Assembly: GCA_012862575.1 (NCBI GenBank)
Contig: BLSF01000020.1
Span: 372,001 to 436,000 of the forward strand
Length of the DNA stretch: 64,000 nt
DNA from: Parietichytrium sp. I65-24A
Taxonomy: Eukaryota > Sar > Bigyra > Thraustochytrida > Thraustochytriidae
Reading direction: 5' to 3'
Numbering within the stretch: the first letter of the stretch is position 1; every line of letters starts with the position of its first letter. A program made the translations under genes and the position numbers. The notes under the pieces are model-generated. The model was not told where the DNA came from. It did no database searches and was given only the letters and a program-made list of their open reading frames with translations. This document shows, piece by piece, positions 42,313-53,131 of the stretch.

Positions 42313-43270
42313 GATGGCGAGTGAAGGAAAAATGAGAGTAAATCATCGATGAAAAATGAACGAGTAAATTTTAATCAAGGTATATCGATCGAGAATGAAG
42401 GAAACAAACAGACAAACAAACAATCAACCCAAAAAAGAAATAAAAAGGATGAGAATGGTGAAAACAAACAAAAGGCCAGTCTCCTTGCACATGTAAAAGG
42501 AATCAATTCACAGCAATTGCTGCACGAGTTGAAACTGAGTCAGCCCAATGGAACACATTGTATACCAATACGAAAATACGAAAACGAGAAAGAAAAGAGT
42601 TGCCAGCATTGTAGAAACAGAGAGTGAGCTGAGCGAGCAAAGTAGAGAGAGAGAGGAGGAGAAGAAGGAGAAGAAAGCAGTCAGGGAATCGCATCACAAA
42701 GCTGCGAGCAGCAACACGCAACAACTACCAACAACAGCCCGATACACTCCAGTCGAGTTGTGAACCGTGTGGTCTCACAACCAAAATTTGCGCTTGGCTT
42801 GCTCGGTTGCTGCCAGCCTCTGCTCAATCCCCAATCCCCAATCTCCAATTCTCAGTCAATCATCCTTCTTTCCATCCATCCTTCCTTCTTTCCCTGCCTG
42901 CTGAAACAGACTCAAATCTTTCATAGCTCGCACACAGCGCTCCACTGCCCCAGTGTGCCTGCCGAGTCAGTCCTCCTTCGTGAGTGAGAGGCAGAGAGAG
43001 AGAGAGAGGTGAGTGAGTGAGTGAGAAAGTAGGCGAGTCAGTCACAGCACAGAGTGGCACAGAGTGCTGCAAGTGGCAGTCTCGATTCGCAGAGCATAGC
43101 CGGTCAAGGGCCACAATTGATACGGCAGAGTCGGTTTGTTGTTAGTTAGTGTATTTGCTCCTCGAGCTCGAAACCAACTCGCGGATTTATTCGGTCGCCC
43201 AGTCCTCGAACCCCATCAAAAAGCAAAGGCACAGACCATCTTTAGTTCTTCCCATCAATAAACGACCAAC

Positions 43271-43320
43271 AGCACAGCACAGCACAGCACAGCACAGCAC
43301 AGCACAGCACAGCACAGCTC
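43271..43320 (+). repeat. (AGCAC)n pentamer repeat
   Basis: About nine clean AGCAC units are followed by AGCTC variants. It lies about 1 kb upstream of the Myb gene. Confidence 0.95.
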
Positions 43321-44336
43321 AGCTTGCGCTGGTGGCCGGACTCGGACAGACAAACTGACAACTCAGGCAGACTGACCCTTCACGCGACGCCATCTTGCGC
43401 GCGGCAGCGACGACCTTGCACGGTTACACGGTCATAGCACTCGGCGGAGCTGGCACAGGCGACCCGGCGGCTTTGAGACCAGAAAGCAGCGACGCGGCAC
43501 GTTACGAGAACGCACGTCGGTCCAGCTCGAAGGCGCTAACAGCAAGGCACCGATCCTCGAAAGCGATCAGTCTGGCCAATTCAAGTCGGGCGATTAGATC
43601 GCGAAAGGGACCGACAAAGTCTGACTTTGAAGACCCTTCGGGCGCGCCACATTGACTGCCCCGCAAGAAGAAGTGTACTTTGGCCGCCCTTGGGCTCTCC
43701 ATTTTTGTTTCGCACTCTCAAGCGACTCGTAGCATTTCGAGTGTACCGGACTCTCCATTTTTACAACCGGTTGGTTGACGGAGTCACACCTAGTTACCTA
43801 TCGTGTTCGAAAGGTAGTGGTCTCATTCACAACTCTTCGCTCTTCACGTTGCTCGTTTTGCGTTTTCCACAACACATCTCGGCTTCCCTTCGTACATTAC
43901 ACTCCGACGTCTCCTCGCGGTCCTAGTAGTCGTACCGACTGAGTAAGGTGTCTCGGCAAGATTACCGTTAGGCCACGTGAGGATTAATCCCTAACTTGGC
44001 TCCGCTGTGCACGAAAAGAAGCGTGCAAAAGCCTTTTGCTTACCCGTTGCAACCGCGCTGAATCGTTGAACGCTTCGCATTGAAGAGAAGCTAGGCTTTG
44101 CATTTACACATTGCTGCTTTTACTGCGCCGGACTCCTTGTTAGGTATACAGTTTTAATGCATGGATTTGCATACTTTTTCTAACAGGTCTAGCAGAATAG
44201 CAAACCCAAATTCACTACACCGTCTAGTGTTCGAGGTGGAATCTGGATCGAGTCGGGTTCCAATTCGCCCGCGAAAGAAAGATTAATCAGTTCAGCAGAC
44301 TCGAATCGAACGAGGCAACCATTTTCTTACAGCACA

Positions 44337-45905
44337 ATGTCGAGTCAGCAAAACAGCAAGAGCAGCGGCTCCAAAAGCAAGCCTGCCGGACCCCGTCACT
44401 GGACGAAGCACGAAGACGTGTTGCTTACCCAGGCGGTGGAAAAGCATGGCCCGAAGCATTGGAAAATCATCGCAGAGTACGTCCCTTCAAGAACCCACAC
44501 TCAATGTCTCCAACGTTGGAACAAGGTTTTGCGTCCAGGACTGCTCAAGGGACCCTGGAGCCCGCAGGAGGATCATCTCCTGCGAAGCCTCGTAGAGCAG
44601 AGCATCGCAAGCATCTTGAACCAGGAGAAGAACGGTTCGGTCTCCTCCGCTGAGTCTGCCGAGACATCGTGTTTTGGCGACAACGACTCGGACTGGGAAG
44701 AGGCTTCCAACAAATTAGCCAAAAAGGTAGACTGGATTCTCATCGCCGAGAATATCCCTGGTCGCTCTGTAAAGCAGTGCCGCGACCGCTGGAGGTCCAA
44801 CCTCGACCCGCACATCCGCAAGGAGCCATGGTCGGAGGAGGAGGATAGGATCCTTGTGGAAACCCAGGCCAAGGAGGGAAACTGCTGGGCGCACATCGCA
44901 AGAATGCTTCCTGGACGTACGGAGCATGCAGTGAAAACCCGCTTTCGTAGCATTCTCCGCGCTCGTCGTCGTGAGTGGACAGAGGAGGAAGACAACTTGC
45001 TTCTTGAGGAGCACAAGCTGCATGGGAGCCAGTGGGGAATCATCGCTTCAGCGTTCAATGGGAAGAGGAAGAAGAACGCCGTCATGACCAGGTTCAAGCA
45101 ACTTCACAGCCAGCGAGCTTCCAGCTCGGAGCGCGAGGATCTCTCATTGCCAATCAAGGCGGAAAGTGAGACTCTGAATGCTGACAATCATGCTTCCTCT
45201 GCCATTTCGCATGTGGACAGCTTCGCCCCACAAGCTGTTGCCGAGCCGGCTGCAGCATCTCCTATCCACGCACCTGAGATCCATGTTGGGCACGAACAGG
45301 CAGCGTCCATGGAGCAAGAGTTTGCCGCTCCTCACGGCCCTTGGGAGCAACCAAAGATTCAGAGTGCCTTGACCATGCTGCTTGACTGCCCGCAACCTAT
45401 TCATGTAGAGAACGGCACCCCGATGAATCATCCGCAACAGTCATTTGCATTTGACTGGAAGTCGATGTCACCCACCGTTGCGCCCACCACCGCTGACTCA
45501 GGCTTCAGTAGTAGCTCACAGACAATCTCTTTCAACAGGAAGCGATCTCTCCTGAAGCGATACAGCGACTCTTGGGGCGGCGAGCTCACCGACGGGGTGA
45601 AGGATGGTATTTTGTACAGTCTCCTGGATTCTGATATGGAACCGACTGCGTACCCTTCTGGAGCAGCACCCCAGGCTGCGTTTCCAAGCACCGGAAACTC
45701 TGCATTCCCACCCTTTGGGGAAGCGAATGCGCAGGAATACGGCAGCATGTTTCCAAACTCCATGCCTGAACCAAGCTGCTTCCCTCCTCGCAAGAGGAAG
45801 TTGCTGGCTTACCCGTCTTCTTCCCACTCACACTCTTCCTTGTTTTCCCTTTCCAGCCTCGCCTCTGGTACAGGAGCAGCTGAATTGGCCAAGGTTCTGT
45901 CGTAA
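44337..45905 (+). CDS. Myb-family DNA-binding protein with four SANT/Myb repeats
   Basis: The 522-residue single-exon gene starts at ATG 44337. Four Myb repeats are visible: R-a about 20-70 (RHWTKHEDVLLTQAVEKHG), R-b about 72-165, R-c about 165-215 (KEPWSEEEDRILVETQAKEG) and R-d about 218-265 (REWTEEEDNLLLEEHKLHGS). Recognition helices carry THTQCLQRW, SVKQCRDRW, TEHAVKTRF and KNAVMTRF, in keeping with DNA contact. Repeat R-b is split by about 40 acidic, Ser-rich residues (SAESAETSCFGDNDSDWEEA) between its first and second helices. The C-terminal half is Pro/Ser/Gln-rich and may be an activation region. Relatives are the animal/plant 3R-MYB and SNAPC4-like four-repeat proteins. It is probably a nuclear transcription regulator, possibly of the cell cycle. 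A 3' AATAAGA-like signal lies near 46155. Confidence 0.92.
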   Translation: MSSQQNSKSSGSKSKPAGPRHWTKHEDVLLTQAVEKHGPKHWKIIAEYVPSRTHTQCLQRWNKVLRPGLLKGPWSPQEDHLLRSLVEQSIASILNQEKNGSVSSAESAETSCFGDNDSDWEEASNKLAKKVDWILIAENIPGRSVKQCRDRWRSNLDPHIRKEPWSEEEDRILVETQAKEGNCWAHIARMLPGRTEHAVKTRFRSILRARRREWTEEEDNLLLEEHKLHGSQWGIIASAFNGKRKKNAVMTRFKQLHSQRASSSEREDLSLPIKAESETLNADNHASSAISHVDSFAPQAVAEPAAASPIHAPEIHVGHEQAASMEQEFAAPHGPWEQPKIQSALTMLLDCPQPIHVENGTPMNHPQQSFAFDWKSMSPTVAPTTADSGFSSSSQTISFNRKRSLLKRYSDSWGGELTDGVKDGILYSLLDSDMEPTAYPSGAAPQAAFPSTGNSAFPPFGEANAQEYGSMFPNSMPEPSCFPPRKRKLLAYPSSSHSHSSLFSLSSLASGTGAAELAKVLS

Positions 45906-46350
45906 AGGCACAACCGTCTGACATTCCTTTGAGCCTTCTATGAGGCGCGGCACGGGCGCAAGCGCAACAAGTCAATGATCACATATGCAATTTCACCACC
46001 ACCACCCTCCATTCGCAAACGCCAGAAGAGGCATCGTGTGTCTGCCAAAAATATGTCTTGTGTGCAGCACATTCCTTCAGTGGCCGTTTGCTTACATCTT
46101 TCATCCCAATTTTTATTATTGTACTGATTGTACACCGTCACTCTGTAATGACCTTGAAATAAGATTTTACCTTTACAAATAATTGAAAGCCCATTCCTTG
46201 CGAAACTTATTTCATCTTGTGTCCCGGCGGCTCTTAGGCTTCGCACAATGTTTAAAAATGCCAAAAAAGCTTCGTTGGAAGGAGCATTGCATGCATTGGA
46301 ATTTGCTGTTCTTTCACTGTTAATTTTTAAACATGCTAGGGTGATTTTAT
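45906..46350. other. Convergent intergenic region
   Basis: About 445 bp separate the Myb and MetRS stops. Only AT-rich 3' sequence with possible polyadenylation signals is visible. Confidence 0.5.
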
Positions 46351-48978
46351 TCAGGAGAGATGAGCGTCTGTCAAAGACTTGACGGTGCACTTTCCTGCAC
46401 TCGTGACCAACACCTTCGAATCCCACGTTCCTTCGCAATTACTATTTGTTTTTAGCGCCGCTGCGACCTCCTCAAATATTTTCTTCTTGGACACCTGGTT
46501 AGGCTCGGCCGGGGAATACTGGTTCGCATCGCAACCTTCCAGGCCGACGCGCTCACCAACCTTGCTACCAGCAGGTGGAGTGAGAAATTCTACCTTAGAC
46601 TTGTCTCCCGCAGTGGCGCATATTACCATTCCATTGGATTCGAAACCAGCAAGTTTACGTGGCTTCAAATTGCAGCATACAACGACCAATCTATCTTGCA
46701 GATCCTCCAGCTTATAGTGTTCACGAAGACCGGATGCGATCTGCCGAGTGCTTCCTTCGCCGACATCAATCTCCTCGCAAAATAGTCGATCGGCCGTTTC
46801 GTGTTCCCAGACCTTGACGATTTTACCCACGCGGAATTCGATTTTGGTAAAGACAGGCTGGTTTGGATCTTCTGGAGCGCTTGACTTGCTGTTTGCCTTC
46901 TGAGACGCCTTCTTGGCAGCCTCCTTTCTAGCCTGTTTGGCAGCTTTGGCCTTCTCCAATTCTTTCTTTGTGTCGCTGCCGGTTGCCTTCTTGTCTCCCT
47001 GCACCACGCGACCAACGCCTGCCGCAAGCTCGTCAAAGAGGATCGGTCCAACATATGTTTGTGTTCCCACCGGGAGGTTGTCGAAGGAGTCCTTCAAAGC
47101 TGGGATATATGTTCGCTTCACCCCAAGCTTGTGAAATACCTTCTCCATAGAGTCTGGGGTAAACGGCTGCAAAAAGTGAGCCACAGCGTACACTCCTTCC
47201 AGGACAGCGCGGATAATTGCCCTCCGCTTTGCAGCAGACTCATCGTCTGTGCCTCGAATTTTCCATGGTTCGGTGGTCTGCAAGTACCTATTGAGAGCGT
47301 TGATCGCCTCCGTCACAGCTTCCGCGGCAGCTTGGATCTGCAAGCCGTCCCCGCGGCGAAGGGAGGTCATATCTATGGATGGGTAATTTGCGTTCGAGAA
47401 GTCACCTGGAAGCTCCACCTCGTTTGGCCGGAGAGAAAAGCACACCTCAAAGATTGTCTTGAGGTTCTTAAGATCGAACGGAAGCTGCGTTTCGTCGATT
47501 TTAAAGGCGCTCTCGGAAGGGATCTTGCCTTCGCTGTAGACACCGCATAGGGAAGTTACGCGATGGAGAAGGTTACCGAGACCATCCTTGAGGGTGCTAT
47601 TGTGCATCGAACACATTGCCTGCTCAGAGAACGGCAAATCGGACCCATACGGCGTGGTGCGCGTGATGTAGAAACGAAGCGAGTCGGAAGGGTAGATTTT
47701 GAGGAGCTCCACAGGATCCACAACGTTTCCAAGAGATTTGCTCATCTTGACTCCATCAGCGGCAACGACGAACCCGTGACCGAAGACTGTCTTTGGCAGA
47801 GGAACTTCCGCGCTCATGAGCATCGTCGGCCAGATGATTGTGTGAAAGCGCACAATGTCTTTGCCGATAATGTGTACCGATGCAGGCCAGAAACGGCTCC
47901 AATTTTCGGGGTCTTGCTCCGCCATGTAACGCACACCGGACAGGTAGTTGCTCAGAGCGTCAAACCAAACGTACATAACGTGACTCTTGTCACCCTTGTA
48001 ATCCGGGTCATGAGGGCACTTGACGCCCCACTGGCACACAGTTCGTGAGATGCACAAGTCCTGAAGCGGCTCTTCGAGAAATCTGAGCATCTCGCGTTTG
48101 CGCGACTCTGGCTGGATGAACAGCGGGTTCTCCTCTGAAATGTATCTCTTCAGCTGCTCCTGATACTTGCTCATGCGGAAAAAGTAGGACTCCTCAGACT
48201 TGCGCTCGTACGGCCGCCCGTGCTCATCTTGAAAGTTGCTCGCTTCCGCATCCTTGTCCGTCACGTACTGCTCCTCGTGCACATTGTACCAGCCCACGTA
48301 GTCCTTTAGGTAGATGTCGCCCTTCGCGCGCACGCGCTCCCACAGCTTGCACGTGAGCTCCTTGTGGTGCTCCATCGTGGTGCGAATGTAGCTGTCGTTG
48401 CTGATCGACAAGCTCGCGTTCAGCGCCTGGAATCCGGCCGAGTACTTGTCCGCGATGGCCTGCGGCGACACGCCGCTCTTCTCCGCCGACTGTTCTACCT
48501 TCTGGCCGTGCTCGTCGGACCCGGTCAGAAAGAACACATCGCGGCCGGCCACGCGATGGTACCGTGCCAGCACATCCGTGGTGATGGCCTCATACGCATG
48601 GCCCATATGCGGCGGCCCGTTCGTGTAATTGATCGCCGTCGTCACATAAAACTTGTCCGACTCCTTGCCCCCGCGGCTCGATCCACAAGATGCTTCACAT
48701 TCGGGCCTGTCCAGCACCGCGCTCGTGTCTTTCTTCTCCTTCGCATTCCCTTTCATCTTCTTGCCTTTGCCTTCTCCTGCCTGCTTCTGCGCCTTTTCAC
48801 TTGGCTTGCCACCATTTTCACCTTTTTCACCATTTCCTCCCTTTCCACCAGTGCCACTCTTCCCACTCCTCTTGCCATTCTTTCCGTCCTTGACTTGCAC
48901 GCTGGCCGATGGTCCTCCCAGAGACGCTGCTTTCTGCGCGCTCAGCAGTCCCGCTGCCGTCTTGCCTTCAGAAAACAT
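46351..48978 (-). CDS. Methionyl-tRNA synthetase with C-terminal EMAPII-type tRNA-binding domain
   Basis: The 875-residue protein starts at ATG 48976-48978. Residues about 25-105 form a Lys/Gly-rich, low-complexity head. The class I catalytic core follows, with the HIGH-type motif NGPPHMGH (124-127) and KMSKS (411-415, in VKMSKSLGN). The connective region reads GWYNVHEEQYVT and lacks the CxxC zinc knuckles of archaeal-eukaryotic cytosolic MetRS, which places the core with the bacterial/mitochondrial and kinetoplastid type. The anticodon-binding helical domain precedes a second Lys/Ala-rich linker. Residues about 708-815 form an OB-fold Trbp111/EMAPII domain (IEFRVGKIVKVWEHETADRL). It charges tRNA-Met. 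The Lys-rich head might help tRNA binding or localisation. Whether it serves cytosol, mitochondrion or both cannot be settled here. The gene diverges from ClpX. Confidence 0.95.
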   Translation of the reverse strand: MFSEGKTAAGLLSAQKAASLGGPSASVQVKDGKNGKRSGKSGTGGKGGNGEKGENGGKPSEKAQKQAGEGKGKKMKGNAKEKKDTSAVLDRPECEASCGSSRGGKESDKFYVTTAINYTNGPPHMGHAYEAITTDVLARYHRVAGRDVFFLTGSDEHGQKVEQSAEKSGVSPQAIADKYSAGFQALNASLSISNDSYIRTTMEHHKELTCKLWERVRAKGDIYLKDYVGWYNVHEEQYVTDKDAEASNFQDEHGRPYERKSEESYFFRMSKYQEQLKRYISEENPLFIQPESRKREMLRFLEEPLQDLCISRTVCQWGVKCPHDPDYKGDKSHVMYVWFDALSNYLSGVRYMAEQDPENWSRFWPASVHIIGKDIVRFHTIIWPTMLMSAEVPLPKTVFGHGFVVAADGVKMSKSLGNVVDPVELLKIYPSDSLRFYITRTTPYGSDLPFSEQAMCSMHNSTLKDGLGNLLHRVTSLCGVYSEGKIPSESAFKIDETQLPFDLKNLKTIFEVCFSLRPNEVELPGDFSNANYPSIDMTSLRRGDGLQIQAAAEAVTEAINALNRYLQTTEPWKIRGTDDESAAKRRAIIRAVLEGVYAVAHFLQPFTPDSMEKVFHKLGVKRTYIPALKDSFDNLPVGTQTYVGPILFDELAAGVGRVVQGDKKATGSDTKKELEKAKAAKQARKEAAKKASQKANSKSSAPEDPNQPVFTKIEFRVGKIVKVWEHETADRLFCEEIDVGEGSTRQIASGLREHYKLEDLQDRLVVVCCNLKPRKLAGFESNGMVICATAGDKSKVEFLTPPAGSKVGERVGLEGCDANQYSPAEPNQVSKKKIFEEVAAALKTNSNCEGTWDSKVLVTSAGKCTVKSLTDAHLS

Positions 48979-50551
48979 TTCCAATCCACGCTTGTTTTCT
49001 CCTCGATGAACAATGGACTAGATGCTTGGCCACGGCTTCCCTAGCTGCGTGCTAGTATCCGCGATGCTATGCTCCTCTCTTCTCTTCTCTTGGACAAGTC
49101 TGAGTCGGTCGGTAGGTCGATAGGTCGGTCTTCAGGGAACTTACGGTGAGAACGAGTACGTAGTACATACGCGAGCGCGTACACTTGCGCCACTCTTGCG
49201 CAGATCTTGTCTCTCTTTGTTTGTTTGTTTCTTTCTTTCTTTCTCTCTCGTTACCTTTTCGCTTAATTGCCCGCCACACATTTTGCGCTACTGCAAACTT
49301 GCGTCTTGTACGAGGAACCACTTCTTCCCCGCGTGGGAGCATACAGGACCGGCGCAAGGAGGGAGTAGAGTTGTGGATAGGTAAGTGGTAATCGAGTGCT
49401 TGGGTGAGTGGGTGGCAGGGGGTTATGGGAAGGGGTAGTGGTATTGGTAAGATCGTGACGTGTTCTGGGAATGGGTCCTAAGGAGGAGGTTAGGGATCGA
49501 GAAAACGCCATGGTGTGGCGCTCATCTAGATATGAAGTGTATTAGTAAATGTAGTTGAGTAGTTGGTGAATACGAGGAACCTTTGGAACACAGCTAGCTT
49601 CAGGAAGAGCGTACATCGAGGGCAGAGCCGGGGTACTCTATTCTCAGGCCATATAACACAGGCTGCACTATCCGATGAATACCACGAACCATAGCATCTA
49701 CAGGGCTACCCTGCTCTTACCAGTTTTGCGTTCCCAGCGTATTCATTAGCAAGGCATTACCATGATCAGTGTACTACCAACTCCGTACGAGTCAACTCCC
49801 ATACACCTGAGCTCAGACTACCGTATCCGCTGTCCATCCCTTAGGCGGGAAACCGGAGAGCAACGGATAGCGAAATCCTTATGATCTGTAGTAGCGGGAA
49901 TTCCCGTAGTGCTATGCATCTCCGGTAGCCATTCCTACCAACGTGTTGATCAATCTTATCAAAATCTCTCTCTCTGTCTGTGCTTCCTCTTCTGTGAGCG
50001 AAAACAGTTCGTAAACGGCGGCAAATTAAGACGTAGTACGCGTCGGCGAATTAATCTTCCCGCTGCGCAGAGTTGGTGAAGGGTCGGAAGGACGGGACCA
50101 CAAAGGGTGTCCTCGCGGACTACTTTTTTCCCCCGAAGCAGGCCCACCTTCTCCGCCTCTATTCGGTACGCGCCGGTTTCTCGCTCCACGCTCCCCCGCG
50201 GACGGCCCTGTAGGAGTTGTTAGCGAATTGACTAAGGTCGGAGGGCGGGAGACGCAAGTTGCGCAGGTGTCGTGCGAGCCTCGGGACGAATTGGGACGCT
50301 TCGGAGAATTGGGACGCGTCGGGGAATTGGGACAGTCCGCGGTGGGGTGGAAGAAGTGTACGCGAGAGTACTACGAGGGATCGAGGGTGCGCAGCGCGGG
50401 TGAGAGGCAGAAAGGAGCACAGCAGGTACGTGTTTGGAGTGTACATACATACATACATATATGCATGTAACGACGAAGACGGTGGTGATCTGACAACGTC
50501 GATAGTTTGTTGAACGGTGAGAGAGAGAGAGTGAAAGAGAGAGAGAGAAGA
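48979..50551. promoter_or_regulatory. Divergent intergenic region between MetRS and ClpX
   Basis: About 1.6 kb hold both promoters. A TTTG/TTTC pyrimidine repeat runs at 49211-49250 and an ATAC/ATACATAT repeat at 50443-50467. A GA-rich run precedes the ClpX ATG. No gene or RNA is supported in the middle. Confidence 0.5.
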
Positions 50552-52864
50552 ATGTTCGCTCAACGAGTGGGATATGTGGTGGCTCGCGGTCTTCGCGGGC
50601 AAAAGCATGCAAGTTTATTGAAGAAGCTGGCGGCTCAGCAGCCTGGATTCGTTTGCGTTGGGGGCAATTCTGTTCGCGCGGAGTGGGGCTCGTGCCAGAA
50701 AGTTGGACTGTGCAGCTCTTCGGACGGCGGGGACTCGAGGAGCGGGTTAAGTTGTCCGAAATGCCACCGACCCCTGATGGAGGTGCGCGGCGACATCGGG
50801 GCGGCCTCGAGCATGGGCCCGTTGTACAGCTGCAAATGCAGCCCAAACGTGCTGTACATGGCGATGAAGCGTTATGACGACGAGAAGGAAGGAAACGTGC
50901 GCCGTATAGAATCGATCACTGGTGAAATCAGTAGCGATGACAAACAGTCTTCAGGCGACAAGAGCTCGGAAGGCTCATGGGCTTCGGGCAAGGCGCCCAA
51001 GAATTATGGTGGGAACCTGGATTCGGTTGCTGGAGCAGCTCAAAGCAGAATCCGCAGACTAGCGTCTTTGAACAAAGATGATGCGTCCCACTTGGATGAT
51101 CTCGCTCGCTCGAGCTCGTCGCCTTCCTCATCAACGAGCTCCATCAACATGAACGGAAGCAAGGGCTCCCCAACCAACTTTGGATCGGACAACCCTATGG
51201 GATTGCGCTGGTTGGACTCCACTGGAGAGCCTCCAGCGGATGAGCGCAGCGCTGTGGAGCAAAACATCATCAAGTTTGCGGCTCGAACTCCTCGTGAGCT
51301 CTTCAACGGATTGAGCGACTTTGTTGTCGGGCAAGAGCGTGTAAAGAAGGTAATGGCTGTATCAGTGCACAACCATTACAACATCCTCGCTTTCAATGCG
51401 CGCCAGCGACAGCTTGAGCACGCGAAAACTACTGCTCGGAAAAACGCAGAGGGTGGTGTGCCTTCGAGTGGCCCCGCAGCCACTTCGAAGATTGAGACCC
51501 AGTCTTTGTCCAGTGGCAAGTCCAACCCGCCTAAACTTACTGTCCCTGAGGACACAAAAAATGCTCGGCGCTGGTACCCGGGCAAGGCCGAGAAAGACGG
51601 CCAATCATCTGCCGAATCAAGCAGCGATGTTCAGAGTGCGCGGGGATTGGATTTGTCCTGGTTGGAGATCGAAGATGGCACATACAAAGACATTTTCAAC
51701 AAGGAAGAGAGCTCGGACGGACTGCAGCAAGAGTCCCGCTACATGGGACCAGGCATGAAAGTCGAGTCGTCCGCTTCTACCTCGCAAGCTTCCGCGGGAG
51801 AGAGCGTGGCGCACAAGAACTTGGACTTGGATGTTACGCAGTTGGACAAGTCCAACATTTTGCTGATCGGGCCAACCGGTTCAGGCAAAACGTTGATGGC
51901 CAAGACGCTTGCAAAGATGGCAGGTGTCCCACTCGTGATTTTTGACGCCACCACGCTCACTCAAGCCGGTTACATCGGCGAGGATGTGGAAGCCATTTTG
52001 TACAAATTGTTTCAGGAGGCGGACTATGATGTTGAGCTCGCTCAGAAAGGTATTGTATACATTGATGAGATTGACAAAATTGCAAAGAGTAGTGGACCAG
52101 GCGCAACGAGAGATGTGTCCGGAGAAGGTGTGCAGCAGGCTCTTCTCAAGTTGCTGGAGGGCACCGTGGCAAATGTGCCAAAGAAGGGCGGCCACAAGAG
52201 TGTGCGTTCAGAGTATGTCAGTATCGACACGAGCGAGATTCTCTTCATCTGTGGCGGAGCCTTTTCCGGACTGGAAAAAATGATTGGTCGTCGAACCAAC
52301 AAGTCAAGCATGGGCTTCGAGGCCCAGGTCTTGAGACGCAAGAACGATGAGGAGATACGCGGTGGAGACGTCGACGACCTCTTCCAAAAAGCGGAACCTC
52401 GTGATCTGATCTCGTTCGGCATGATTCCGGAGTTTGTCGGCCGCTTCTCGCACGTCTTGTCCACCACCCAGCTCACAGTGGATCAGCTCGTTCAGGTCCT
52501 CACCGAGCCGAAGAATGCTATTGTCAAACAATACAAGACTTTGTTTGCGCTGCAAAATGTTGAGCTCATCATCACTCACGCTGCGCTCATCAAAATTGCT
52601 GCTCTTGCTCATGAAAGGAAGACCGGCGCACGCGGCCTCCGCGCCATCATGGACTCGATTCTGACTGAGACAATGTTTGTCTTGCCAGAGAAGCGAGACG
52701 TGAAAGCCGTGGTCGTTCATGAGGACGCTGTAAGCGGGTTGAAGCAACCTCTTTTGGTCAAGCAAGGCCCCGTCAATGCCTCTGAAATTGCTCAGATGGT
52801 GGATCGCGGTGAGGAGGATCCGGATATTTGGTCCCAAGTCGAGGAGGCTTCTGCAGGTTTGTAA
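50552..52864 (+). CDS. clpX: ClpX-type AAA+ unfoldase, probably mitochondrial
   Basis: From ATG 50552 the frame encodes 770 residues; the open frame continues upstream only from a TTG. The first 60 residues are basic and hydroxylated ([20 protein letters not shown]), fitting a mitochondrial presequence. A zinc-finger-like region near 80-120 has CPKC but then CKC instead of the usual second CxxC. The AAA+ core has Walker A GPTGSGKT (440-447), the pore loop GYIGEDVE, Walker B IVYIDEID (Asp505/Glu506) and sensor-2 [13 protein letters not shown]. Two long Ser-rich insertions (about 130-260 and 290-425) enlarge it well beyond the 420 or so residues of bacterial ClpX. It should unfold substrates for ClpP or act alone in heme or mitochondrial homeostasis. 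No clpP lies nearby. Confidence 0.95.
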   Translation: MFAQRVGYVVARGLRGQKHASLLKKLAAQQPGFVCVGGNSVRAEWGSCQKVGLCSSSDGGDSRSGLSCPKCHRPLMEVRGDIGAASSMGPLYSCKCSPNVLYMAMKRYDDEKEGNVRRIESITGEISSDDKQSSGDKSSEGSWASGKAPKNYGGNLDSVAGAAQSRIRRLASLNKDDASHLDDLARSSSSPSSSTSSINMNGSKGSPTNFGSDNPMGLRWLDSTGEPPADERSAVEQNIIKFAARTPRELFNGLSDFVVGQERVKKVMAVSVHNHYNILAFNARQRQLEHAKTTARKNAEGGVPSSGPAATSKIETQSLSSGKSNPPKLTVPEDTKNARRWYPGKAEKDGQSSAESSSDVQSARGLDLSWLEIEDGTYKDIFNKEESSDGLQQESRYMGPGMKVESSASTSQASAGESVAHKNLDLDVTQLDKSNILLIGPTGSGKTLMAKTLAKMAGVPLVIFDATTLTQAGYIGEDVEAILYKLFQEADYDVELAQKGIVYIDEIDKIAKSSGPGATRDVSGEGVQQALLKLLEGTVANVPKKGGHKSVRSEYVSIDTSEILFICGGAFSGLEKMIGRRTNKSSMGFEAQVLRRKNDEEIRGGDVDDLFQKAEPRDLISFGMIPEFVGRFSHVLSTTQLTVDQLVQVLTEPKNAIVKQYKTLFALQNVELIITHAALIKIAALAHERKTGARGLRAIMDSILTETMFVLPEKRDVKAVVVHEDAVSGLKQPLLVKQGPVNASEIAQMVDRGEEDPDIWSQVEEASAGL

Positions 52865-53131
52865 TGTATGGTTTAGGCTGTTGGTCCTTCGCGAGTATCA
52901 TCTCCGTCAGATATTATCATAATTCCGTTATCTCCTTTTTGCGAATCAAGGAAGCATTTGTTCGCCCCGCTGCATGTGCCAACGCATTCGGTCGAAGAAT
53001 TGTATGTACATAAATTTTTTTTTCTCTTTTTCACGGATCTGAAAAGATTCAATTTCTCAACCAAAAAATAGTAAATAATCATTTTTCTCGAGCTTCTTCA
53101 ACAGGCAGTTTTTTTGCGTACCTTCTTATTT
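52865..53131. other. Convergent 3' intergenic region
   Basis: A 267-bp AT-rich spacer with T-runs separates the ClpX and LRR gene stops. Confidence 0.45.

Larger units (their letters stand above)
34986..44336. other. 9.3-kb gene-poor, repeat-rich region
   Basis: No frame here is both ATG-started and protein-like beyond about 90 residues, and I recognised no transposase, reverse transcriptase, integrase, tRNA or rRNA. The DNA is more AT-rich than its flanks and crowded with simple sequence: heptamer AGAATTC-type repeats, AAAC and GAAA tetramers, ATCC repeats, a long purine tract, GTACT-rich patches and a CAGCA pentamer. It may hold long leaders, noncoding RNAs or poorly conserved multi-exon genes that I cannot see. 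The last 0.5-1 kb probably contains the Myb gene promoter. Confidence 0.5.

Noticed and set aside
41837-42352. 171-codon plus frame
   Set aside because: It opens at GTG and its Lys/Glu/Arg-rich half is a translation of the purine tract.
43195-43225. Reverse-strand GGTTCGAGG resembling a tRNA B box
   Set aside because: The flanking bases do not pair as a T stem and no acceptor or anticodon arm can be drawn.
43395-43655. 86-codon Ser/Arg-rich frame
   Set aside because: No ATG start and no recognisable features; more likely leader sequence.
34986-44336. Transposable or virus-like element as an explanation of the gene-poor block
   Set aside because: No reverse transcriptase, integrase, transposase or capsid-like frame and no long terminal repeats were seen.
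47059-48048. Long plus-strand frames opposite the MetRS gene
   Set aside because: They are antisense to a well-supported conserved enzyme and have no domain features.
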